Shown: piece by piece, positions 1-7,306 of the stretch | Numbering within the stretch: the first letter of the stretch is position 1 | How the letters are laid out: every line of letters starts with the position of its first letter | DNA from: Flavobacteriales bacterium UBA5040 | GTDB lineage: Bacteria; Bacteroidota; Bacteroidia; Flavobacteriales; Weeksellaceae | Assembly: GCA_002415135.1 (NCBI GenBank) | Contig: DIBY01000016.1 | Span: 421,595 to 485,594, forward strand | Direction of reading: 5' to 3' | Length of the DNA stretch: 64,000 nt | Program-made: the position numbers and the translations under genes | The notes under the pieces: generated by a model | Database searches by the model: none | Seen by the model: only the letters and a program-made list of their open reading frames with translations | What the model was told of the DNA's origin: nothing

Positions 1-469
1 ATACCGCATCATGAATTACGGTGAGAACCAATTGTGGATTTAATCCGTTTTTCGCTTTGATTACGGTCCATTTTGTGATAAGACCAACTTTATTTCCATC
101 AGTTCTAATAGATGATTCGTCGTCAATTCTTTCTAAATTGATAGTAGAATTTTGAAAGTCAAATAATAAGAAATGTTCATCTTTCGCTTCTTTGATGCTT
201 TCTGTTTCGTCTTGATTTCCATTGAGGAAAACAGCATTGACAGTGTAGGTTTTTCCATCCGTTAATTTAATTTCAGGATTTGGTGTAGAATTGACCGTGT
301 AATTATAAGTCTGAGTAATTCCGGTGCCATCGTCTTTTACATTTAAAATGATATTAGAAATATCTTCTTGCGAAAGCACGTCATCATCTTCATCAGCGCG
401 GCTGCAGCTTACTGTAAACACAGTTACTAATAAAAAGACGATATATTTTAGTTTAATTAATGATTTCAT
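1..469 (-). CDS. Lipoprotein of unknown function, 3' end cut by the window edge
   Basis: The start ATG is at 469 and about 156 codons are visible before the window ends. The N-terminus has a basic start, a hydrophobic core and a lipobox-like TVSC followed by an acidic stretch rich in D and E, so it is probably lipidated and exported. The rest has no motif I recognise; it looks like a small beta-rich domain. It begins 12 bases after the TonB-receptor stop codon and is surely co-transcribed with it. By position it may be a surface or periplasmic partner of that receptor. The function is inferred from the neighbourhood only. Confidence 0.75.
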   Translation of the reverse strand, partial: MKSLIKLKYIVFLLVTVFTVSCSRADEDDDVLSQEDISNIILNVKDDGTGITQTYNYTVNSTPNPEIKLTDGKTYTVNAVFLNGNQDETESIKEAKDEHFLLFDFQNSTINLERIDDESSIRTDGNKVGLITKWTVIKAKNGLNPQLVLTVIHDAV

Positions 470-481
470 TTTTAAAGAATT

Positions 482-2866
482 TTAGAAGTTATATTTAACA
501 TTGAAAATGATATTTCTGCCCATTTCGTACGAGAAATAACGCATTCTGTTCAGGTAATCTTTATAATTGGTATCAAAAAGATTGGTCACATTTAAACCTG
601 CCGTAAAATGTTTATTAAAGTCGAAACCGGTTTGCACACTCCACAAAGTATAAGTCGGCGGCGGAGTAGAAAGATCCAAAGTTTTCTCCACGTCTACTCC
701 ATTTTCAAAAATTTTGATGGTTGGATTGTAAACTGGAAATCTTTTTTGTTGTAAGAACGTTTGTTGCTGAACTTTGAAATAGAAATTTTTCCAGTCCTCT
801 TTTTTAAATTCCAGACTGTTGGTGAAATTCGTTGGAACCATCATTATTAATGGTTGATCGTTTGTTTGATCTTGCCCATTGATGTAAGATAAATTTCCTC
901 GATATTCAAAGTGATCATTTAGTTTCAATTGCGCATCAACATCTAGTCCGTACATTTTCGCATCGATCTGTTTGTAAGACCACACTGGAAATACTCCACG
1001 AATGGTATTCTGAATTCCGGTCGGGATTTCAGTGATGAAGTTTTTAGTAATGAATAAGTAAGGATTCACAGTCACTCTTAAACCATCGAGAATATTCAGT
1101 TTTCCATCAATATTTAAATTGAATTGATTTCCATCTTCATTTTTAATTCCCATATTTCCAACTTCGATAATCGCCGCGGAATGATGCAATCCATCCGCAA
1201 AAAGTTCTGCAACATTCGGCGTACGTCCGACTTTCGCGTAATTGAATTTGATATCTAAATTTTTAGAAGGCTGATAATCTAAACCTGCATTAAATGATAA
1301 ATTCTTGAAAGTTAAATTCGGTTTTGTAAAAACACGGTTTCCTTCAGTCTTCACATAAAACTCAGAAAAGTCTTCTGCGTAAAGATTTTCCCAATCGCTT
1401 AAATCATACCATTTTTTGACTTCATATTTTGCAACATCATATCTCAATCCAGCTTCAGCATTTAAGTGTGGAGTCAACTTATATTTGAAAACAGAATAAA
1501 GTCCGCCGGCATATTGATCATAATTAGGAACCAATCTTCTGGCTTGAGTTTCTGGCGTAGAATAATTGAACTGGTATTTTAAATCGATTCCCGTTTCTAA
1601 ACTCCAGAACTCTCTCTCGATAAAATCATTGATATTAATTTGATTCGTAAATAATTCCAAATCTAAAGAAGGAACCTGGGCCAACTCGCCACGTCTCACA
1701 TCATATTCCTTTCTATGATTGTATTGAAAGTTATAATCGAAAGACAGTTTTCCCAGATTCTCAAATCTTTTAAAAGCAGAAATCTTGGCGATATGATGCT
1801 GCACATCCTGTTTCGGATTATCAATCGAATACGAAAAATCTCTTTGGTAAATCGGAATATCGGAAGTCAAAGCTTTATAAAAATCTTCTAAATTCCCTAA
1901 GTCAGAGCCTCTGTAAATTCCAATTTCAGAATCAGTCACGCTGTAGTCAAAAGAAATTCCTTGTAAAAAAGTATTATTCTGAACGGTGAAACTGAACGAT
2001 TGATTTTGCAAACCAGTATTCATCAAGTTGTAATCAGGTGTTTTCAAATCGCCCAATTTTTTAAATCCGCCCGTTGTTTTTATTGCCCAACCATTTTCCC
2101 ACGTTTTCAGTAGATTAATTCCAAGTCCAACACCTTGACCATTTGAGATTCCTGAAAGATTAGCACTTCCCTGAATGGTATCTGTTCTTTTGTAAACGGC
2201 CGGTTCCAAAACTACCACGCCGCCGATCGCATCACTTCCATATTTTAAAGCTGAAGCTCCTTTAATCACATCGATATGATCAAATTGATTAACGTCAATA
2301 TTCGGTGCATGTTCAACGCCCCATTCCTGCTCGGCCATTTTTACGCCGTTATTGATAATCGGTACGCGGCTCCCATACAATCCGTGGATAATTGGTTTCG
2401 CAATATTATTTCCACTCTTCAAAGCGCCAACACCTGAAATACTGGACAAGATATTCCCTAAATTCTCCGTTGAATTTCGGTCAATTTCGCTTCTATCCAA
2501 CGATTTTACGATTAAGGAATTAGCATTTTTGTGCGTTCCGTGCAGCGTAATGGTTTCGATATCTTCAATGTGATGTTCGAGTTGAAGGGTAATCTCCAGA
2601 TCTTTATTGACATTGAGTTCTTCCGTAATCGCATCACAATCTGGATGGTTTGCGATGAGCTTATAGTTTCCTTTTGGAACTGCTTTGAAAATAAAATTCC
2701 CTTTGGAATCTGAAATCTGGGTGGATGTTCCGATGGTAATTTTTGCCTCTTTTAACGGTACTTTGTCGTGAAAATCGATCACTTTTCCTTTGACTGTAAA
2801 TGTTGTTTGAGCGTTAGTGAATAGCAATCCAAACAAGATTGCGATGATATTTATAATAAATTTCAT
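482..2866 (-). CDS. TonB-dependent outer-membrane receptor (possible metal or metal-chelate uptake)
   Basis: A 794-residue protein with a signal peptide (about 1-19, ending before QTTF), a carboxypeptidase-regulatory-like beta domain (about 22-95), a plug domain (about 110-225, with 'HGLYGSRVPI' and 'IKGASALKYGSDAIGG') and a 22-strand type barrel ending in NVKYNF. Plug and barrel are of the CirA/ZnuD-like class, and it is shorter than SusC proteins. It transports a substrate across the outer membrane using TonB energy. The gene upstream encodes a small His/Cys-rich exported protein and the gene downstream a lipoprotein, which together suggest a metal. The substrate itself is not visible in the sequence. 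Confidence 0.9.
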   Translation of the reverse strand: MKFIINIIAILFGLLFTNAQTTFTVKGKVIDFHDKVPLKEAKITIGTSTQISDSKGNFIFKAVPKGNYKLIANHPDCDAITEELNVNKDLEITLQLEHHIEDIETITLHGTHKNANSLIVKSLDRSEIDRNSTENLGNILSSISGVGALKSGNNIAKPIIHGLYGSRVPIINNGVKMAEQEWGVEHAPNIDVNQFDHIDVIKGASALKYGSDAIGGVVVLEPAVYKRTDTIQGSANLSGISNGQGVGLGINLLKTWENGWAIKTTGGFKKLGDLKTPDYNLMNTGLQNQSFSFTVQNNTFLQGISFDYSVTDSEIGIYRGSDLGNLEDFYKALTSDIPIYQRDFSYSIDNPKQDVQHHIAKISAFKRFENLGKLSFDYNFQYNHRKEYDVRRGELAQVPSLDLELFTNQININDFIEREFWSLETGIDLKYQFNYSTPETQARRLVPNYDQYAGGLYSVFKYKLTPHLNAEAGLRYDVAKYEVKKWYDLSDWENLYAEDFSEFYVKTEGNRVFTKPNLTFKNLSFNAGLDYQPSKNLDIKFNYAKVGRTPNVAELFADGLHHSAAIIEVGNMGIKNEDGNQFNLNIDGKLNILDGLRVTVNPYLFITKNFITEIPTGIQNTIRGVFPVWSYKQIDAKMYGLDVDAQLKLNDHFEYRGNLSYINGQDQTNDQPLIMMVPTNFTNSLEFKKEDWKNFYFKVQQQTFLQQKRFPVYNPTIKIFENGVDVEKTLDLSTPPPTYTLWSVQTGFDFNKHFTAGLNVTNLFDTNYKDYLNRMRYFSYEMGRNIIFNVKYNF

Positions 2867-2956
2867 TTAAATTAATTTTAAGTATAAAAAAACAAGAATA
2901 TTTAAAAAACTGAAAATCAATTCTTTAATATTCCTTTCGAAAAAATAGAGCTGTTT

Positions 2957-3313
2957 TTAAATGAAAAATGCAGGCGGACCGCGTAAATGAAAATTGAAGA
3001 GTGAAAGTTTGACAAATTCCTTTTCATTCGTAAAGATCTCTAAATGAAAATCTTCAATTGAAATTGCTGAAAAGAAAAATTCCTGAGAATTGATGTATTT
3101 TCCCTCATGCAAAATATGACAGGATAAACAATCTGCGTAATGCGCGGCTTCCGAAGAATTAGTAAAAGTTTTGTCAGCCTTTGTAAAATGGAAATCCTTA
3201 AAGACTTCGCCACTTCCGTGATCGTGAAAACTTTGAGAAAACAAGGCCACGAAAAGATAGACCGCCGTAAACAGCGATGCTAAAAATTTTTGGCTTTTCT
3301 TATTTCTCAACAT
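2957..3313 (-). CDS. Small His/Cys-rich exported protein, first gene of the TonB-receptor operon
   Basis: 118 residues. A hydrophobic segment at about 10-27 (signal peptide or single membrane anchor) is followed by HDHG and, later, a CLSCHILHE motif; these His and Cys residues are plausible metal ligands. It recalls the DUF2946-like proteins that often sit beside metal-related TonB receptors, but I cannot assign the family firmly. It lies 90 bases before the receptor gene on the same strand. A consensus -7 box ends only four bases before its ATG, so the operon mRNA may be leaderless. Role in metal sensing or chaperoning is inference. Confidence 0.7.
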   Translation of the reverse strand: MLRNKKSQKFLASLFTAVYLFVALFSQSFHDHGSGEVFKDFHFTKADKTFTNSSEAAHYADCLSCHILHEGKYINSQEFFFSAISIEDFHLEIFTNEKEFVKLSLFNFHLRGPPAFFI

Positions 3314-3317
3314 TTTG

Positions 3318-3325
3318 CAAACTTA
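3318..3325 (-). promoter_or_regulatory. TAnnTTTG -7 box of the TonB-receptor operon
   Basis: The minus strand reads TAAGTTTG, a full match to the Bacteroidota -7 consensus. It ends four bases before the ATG at 3313, so transcription should begin at or next to the start codon. No clear -33 TTTG was identified. Confidence 0.6.
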
Positions 3326-3443
3326 GGGATTTTAAAAGAAAAAGGAAAATGAACTTTTATTAATGGAAAAATGATATTAATCAGAATTTTAAAAACGGTT
3401 AAATCTCATATCATAAAGCCTTACATAATTGATGGAGATTTCG

Positions 3444-3451
3444 TAAATTTG
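3444..3451 (+). promoter_or_regulatory. TAnnTTTG -7 box of pfkA-gapA
   Basis: TAAATTTG matches the Bacteroidota -7 consensus. It ends 17 bases before the ATG at 3469. It overlaps the GTG at 3451, which argues against that GTG as the start codon. Confidence 0.55.
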
Positions 3452-3468
3452 TGCTGAAATTTTTAACT

Positions 3469-4455
3469 ATGAAAGAAAGTGCAGTGAAAAAGATTGTAGT
3501 TCTCACCTCAGGTGGAGACGCACCCGGAATGAACGCAGCTTTAAGAGCGGTTGTTAGAACAGCAAGTCACTACAAAATAGAATGCTACGGAGTAAGAGAA
3601 GGTTTTAATGGTTTGATTAATGATGATTTTACCAGAATGGGCCCCCGATCCGTTAAAAATATTATTACAGAAGGTGGAACGATTTTAAAGTCAGCCCGAT
3701 CTTTAGAATTTAAAACACCAGCTGGTCGAAAAAAAGCTTTTGAAAACTGTCAGAAACATGGCATCGATGGAATGGTTTGTATCGGTGGAGACGGAACTTT
3801 CAGAGGTGCAAAAGTATTTAACGAAGAATTTGGTATTCAGGTCATCGGAGTTCCCGGAACGATTGATAATGATATTTTCGGTACCGATAATACCATTGGA
3901 TACGATACGGCTTTGAATACGGCCATGGAAGCTATCGACAAGATCAGAGATACTGCCACTTCGCACAACAGAATTTTCTTCGTGGAAGTTATGGGACGTG
4001 ATGCAGGATTTATCGCTTTAAATAGCGGTTTGGCTACTGGCGCAATTGGGATTTTAATTCCAGAAAAGAAAGATAGTATCGACGAACTTTTTGCCACGTT
4101 CGAAAGAGCAGAAAAGGCTGGTAAAGCTTCAAGTATCGTCGTAGTTGCAGAAGGTGAAAAACTGGGCAGCATTTATGATATTGCGAAAGCAACCCAAAAT
4201 GGTTTTCCAAGTTATGATATCCGAGTGGCCGTTTTAGGACACATCCAAAGAGGTGGTTCACCAAGTTGTGCAGACCGAGTGTTGGCGAGCAGATTAGGAT
4301 ACGGTGCCGTCATCGGATTAATGGATGGAAAAACTAATGTGATGGTAGGAATGCAGTCCAACAGAATGGTTTATACCGACATTGAAGAAGCGGTAAAAAA
4401 ACACAATGAACTCGATCAGGATTTACTGAAAATTTCAGAAATCTTATCAATTTAA
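3469..4455 (+). CDS. pfkA: ATP-dependent 6-phosphofructokinase
   Basis: 328 residues from ATG 3469; an in-frame GTG at 3451 lies inside the promoter and is rejected. It phosphorylates fructose 6-phosphate to fructose 1,6-bisphosphate, the committed step of glycolysis. Visible motifs are the nucleotide site LTSGGDAPGMNAALR near the N-terminus, the catalytic PGTIDND, the GYDTA segment, EVMGRDAG and the C-terminal GHIQRGGSPS. Length and motifs are normal for bacterial PfkA. gapA follows 33 bases after the stop on the same strand, so the two glycolytic genes form an operon ending at the terminator near 5532. Confidence 0.97.
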   Translation: MKESAVKKIVVLTSGGDAPGMNAALRAVVRTASHYKIECYGVREGFNGLINDDFTRMGPRSVKNIITEGGTILKSARSLEFKTPAGRKKAFENCQKHGIDGMVCIGGDGTFRGAKVFNEEFGIQVIGVPGTIDNDIFGTDNTIGYDTALNTAMEAIDKIRDTATSHNRIFFVEVMGRDAGFIALNSGLATGAIGILIPEKKDSIDELFATFERAEKAGKASSIVVVAEGEKLGSIYDIAKATQNGFPSYDIRVAVLGHIQRGGSPSCADRVLASRLGYGAVIGLMDGKTNVMVGMQSNRMVYTDIEEAVKKHNELDQDLLKISEILSI

Positions 4456-4488
4456 TTCAATAACAAATCTAATTTTAAAATAGAAATT

Positions 4489-5493
4489 ATGTCAAAAATC
4501 AAAGTAGGAATCAACGGATTCGGTAGAATTGGTCGTCTTGTTTTCAGAGCAATGGCCGAAAGAGAAAACATCGAAGTTGTAGGAATCAACGACCTTATCA
4601 ATGCCGAATACATGGCGTATATGCTAAAGTATGATTCAGTACACGGACAATTTAACGGTGAAGTTTCTGTCGAAGGAAATGACCTTATCGTTAACGGAAA
4701 CAGAATCAGAGTAACTGCTGAAAAAGATCCTAACAATTTGAAATGGAACGAAGTAGGTGCTGAATATATCGTAGAATCTACAGGTTTATTCCTTTCTAAA
4801 GAAGCTGCTCAAGCACACATCAACGCTGGTGCGAAAAAAGTAGTTCTTTCTGCTCCTTCCAAAGATGACACGCCAATGTTTGTAATGGGTGTAAACCATA
4901 AAGAATTGACAGACGATATCAAAATTTTCTCTAACGCTTCTTGTACAACCAACTGTCTGGCGCCGATTGCGAAAGTAATGCACGACAACTTCGGAATCGT
5001 TGAAGGTTTAATGACGACAGTTCACGCAACAACTGCTACTCAAAAAACAGTTGACGGACCATCAATGAAAGACTGGAGAGGTGGACGTTCTGCTTTGAAC
5101 AATATCATCCCTTCTTCCACAGGTGCTGCAAAAGCAGTAGGAAAAGTAATTCCTGCTCTAAACGGAAAATTAACTGGAATGTCTTTCAGAGTACCAACAG
5201 CAGACGTTTCTGTAGTTGACTTAACCGTAAGATTAGAAAAACCAACTTCTTACGAAGAAATCTGCCAGGCAATGAAAGCTGCTTCAGAAGGTGAACTAAA
5301 AGGAATTTTAGGATATACCGAAGATGCTGTAGTTTCTCAGGATTTCGTGGGTGAAAAAAGAACTTCAGTATTCGATAAAGACGCTGGAATCATGTTATCT
5401 CCACAATTCGTGAAAATCGTTTCTTGGTATGACAACGAAATGGGATACTCTAACAAATTAGCTGATTTGTTGGTACATTCTGCTTCCCTATAG
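4489..5493 (+). CDS. gapA: Type I glyceraldehyde-3-phosphate dehydrogenase
   Basis: 334 residues, full length. It oxidises glyceraldehyde 3-phosphate to 1,3-bisphosphoglycerate. The N-terminal Rossmann motif KVGINGFGRIGR is followed by GINDL at about residue 33; an Asp at this place points to NAD rather than NADP. The catalytic segment SNASCTTNCLAP carries the nucleophilic Cys, and HATTATQKTVDGPS and WYDNEMGYS are typical. Codon choice is GC-shifted and regular relative to the neighbours, consistent with high expression. It is the second gene of the pfkA operon, followed directly by a strong terminator. Confidence 0.98.
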   Translation: MSKIKVGINGFGRIGRLVFRAMAERENIEVVGINDLINAEYMAYMLKYDSVHGQFNGEVSVEGNDLIVNGNRIRVTAEKDPNNLKWNEVGAEYIVESTGLFLSKEAAQAHINAGAKKVVLSAPSKDDTPMFVMGVNHKELTDDIKIFSNASCTTNCLAPIAKVMHDNFGIVEGLMTTVHATTATQKTVDGPSMKDWRGGRSALNNIIPSSTGAAKAVGKVIPALNGKLTGMSFRVPTADVSVVDLTVRLEKPTSYEEICQAMKAASEGELKGILGYTEDAVVSQDFVGEKRTSVFDKDAGIMLSPQFVKIVSWYDNEMGYSNKLADLLVHSASL

Positions 5494-5531
5494 GAAATAA
5501 GCAATTGTTAATAAGCAATTAGTAATAGGAA

Positions 5532-5559
5532 CCTCTCGAATTTTCGGGAGGTTTTTTTT
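5532..5559 (+). terminator. Rho-independent terminator of pfkA-gapA
   Basis: The stem CCTCTCG / CGGGAGG (one G-T pair) has an AATTTT loop and is followed by eight T residues. It begins 38 bases after the gapA stop. Confidence 0.85.
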
Positions 5560-5919
5560 GTATGATAATTTGGGCAATCCCCTCGCCTTGCTTTTCCAGC
5601 CGCTCGGGTCGGGCTATCCGTTGCAATCTTTTTTCCTCACCCCAACCCTCTCCAGAGGAGAGGGAGCCCACGCAAAAAAAAAGGATTTCCACTTCTATCC
5701 CTATTGCAAGGCAGTTATAACAATCCAATTGGTTTAAAAATTGTAGAAAGAAATCCGTAACTTAACCTGCAAGAAATTTCAAAACATTTTGTGAACCAAA
5801 TAAATTTCCCCTTGCTGAGCGAAGCGCCTTTGCGAACGTAACTTAAAAAGCATGATGTTTAAAAATCTTTGCATTCCTTGCGTTAAAAATCATTAGATAT
5901 CTACAGAGATTAATAAACT
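5560..5919. repeat. Intergenic region carrying dispersed repeat sequences
   Basis: No convincing gene in 360 bases. 5646-5664 is a perfect GC-rich hairpin (CCCTCTCC-AGA-GGAGAGGG). Around 5811-5890 lies a copy of the dispersed 'reaction-to-cold-start' like intergenic motif seen elsewhere here, with AGCGAAGCGCCTTTGCGAACG and TTTGCATTCCTTGCG blocks resembling 16866-16950 and 39307-39330. A minus-strand open frame across the hairpin is low-complexity and is not taken as a gene. Confidence 0.5.
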
Positions 5920-7119
5920 ATGACACCAAAATTTCAAAACGCCACTCATTTCAAAAATTACTGGGAACAGGGAAACGGAAAAGAACTACTCGCTTGGTCA
6001 GAACTAAAACCAGATATTCAAACCTTTTACAAATTCACTCCACTCTACCATCAAGTTGATGACCTGGGCGATGAAGTGGTGAAGGAAACCTATTTGAAAC
6101 TCAAATACAAAGAAGCAAGTGCCATTATATATAAATACTCAGCGCAATCCATTTCCGACAATGATGACGCCCCTGAAAGTGTTATAAAACTATTTCTTCA
6201 ACTTCAAGAAATTCCGCATTGGTTTGATAAAGATTTAGCAAACAAAGGGGCGAGATTCTGCATGAGAACCGGTGCAAACGGCTTAATGATTCTTCGTGAT
6301 TTCACGTTGATGGGCGGGTATGATTTCGCTTATATCAGCAAACCTTTAATCTTCACCGAAGCCTTAAAGAAAGGCGCTGTAAAACGTCTAAAAGACACTT
6401 TAGAATTCTGGGTAAACGTTACACGAGAAAATGCCTTAACACCAAATTCCGAAGCTTATCAGTTGATTGTCAGAACTAGGTTAATGCATTCTTACGCGCG
6501 TTTAAAAATTAAACAAAAAACCGAACAATGGGATTATGAGAATTGGGGCGAACCTATTAATTCCTGGGATATGATCGCAACCTATACTGGATTTTCACTC
6601 GTCTTTATGCAAGGTTTAAAAAAACTCGGAATCATCATTTCCGACGACGAAGAAAAAGGACTCTTTCATCTTTGGAAATATATCGGATATCTACTGGGAA
6701 TCCCTGTCGACTATTTACCCAATAACCGCCAGCAAGCTGTTGAACAATTTTATTGGTGGACGACCATTCAAGATGAAGGTGACGACGATTCTGCTCAATT
6801 AGCACAAGCACTACTCCAGGAAAATTTGGATAATACAATTTACAAACGTTCCTTCCAGCGGAAAATACTGAAGAATCTGCATCAAAGCATGAACTGGTTT
6901 TTATTGGATGAGGAAATTAATAAGCGACTTCAAATTCCTAAGCCCGCAAAAGCGTTTTTAGTTTTTCCCAAAATCGTAATAAAAGGAAATAAAATTTTTC
7001 AAAAAATCTATTTACGCAATACTACGCAATATCAAAACTTGGTAGAAATGGGAAGTGAGCAACAGAAGAAAGTTTTGGCAGATTATATTGAACATACGCC
7101 GAAAGATTTCCATTATTAA
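5920..7119 (+). CDS. Oxygenase of the MpaB / latex-clearing-protein family (DUF2236)
   Basis: 399 residues, no signal peptide, mainly helical. The segment VRTRLMHSYARL (about 186-197) matches the region that holds the axial heme-ligand His in latex clearing protein (Lcp), and the upstream GARFCMRTGANG...LMGGYDFAY block (about 110-140) also fits the MpaB/rubber-oxygenase fold. Lcp enzymes are b-type heme dioxygenases that cleave isoprenoid double bonds; MpaB trims an isoprenoid side chain. The natural substrate here cannot be read from the sequence. It stands alone between the gapA terminator and the convergent amylase gene. Confidence 0.8.
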   Translation: MTPKFQNATHFKNYWEQGNGKELLAWSELKPDIQTFYKFTPLYHQVDDLGDEVVKETYLKLKYKEASAIIYKYSAQSISDNDDAPESVIKLFLQLQEIPHWFDKDLANKGARFCMRTGANGLMILRDFTLMGGYDFAYISKPLIFTEALKKGAVKRLKDTLEFWVNVTRENALTPNSEAYQLIVRTRLMHSYARLKIKQKTEQWDYENWGEPINSWDMIATYTGFSLVFMQGLKKLGIIISDDEEKGLFHLWKYIGYLLGIPVDYLPNNRQQAVEQFYWWTTIQDEGDDDSAQLAQALLQENLDNTIYKRSFQRKILKNLHQSMNWFLLDEEINKRLQIPKPAKAFLVFPKIVIKGNKIFQKIYLRNTTQYQNLVEMGSEQQKKVLADYIEHTPKDFHY

Positions 7120-7252
7120 AAATAGTATGGTTACCGACAGCTAAAAATAAATAAGTTTAAGTTTTGCCTAAAGTCTATTAAATTATATCATTTGATAAAT
7201 GGACTGCAGCTCGTCACTTTTAATTTCAAAAACCTAAATTTCCTATATCAAA

Positions 7253-7283
7253 TAAAAAACGGTTCGCATATTCTGCGAACCGT
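7253..7283 (-). terminator. Terminator of the amylase gene
   Basis: A perfect 10-bp stem (ACGGTTCGCA / TGCGAACCGT, 7259-7268 with 7274-7283) and a 5-base loop. On the minus strand it is followed by a run of T residues, 24 bases beyond the amylase stop. Confidence 0.85.
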
Positions 7284-7306
7284 CATTAGTTATATTTGAA
7301 GATAAT

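Noticed and set aside
3451..4455. GTG start for pfkA at 3451
   Set aside because: The GTG lies inside the TAAATTTG -7 box; the ATG at 3469 gives the standard PfkA N-terminus.
5519..5728. 69-residue minus-strand open frame
   Set aside because: It runs through the gapA terminator and a GC-rich intergenic hairpin repeat (CCCTCTCC-AGA-GGAGAGGG); composition follows the repeat and there is no start signal.
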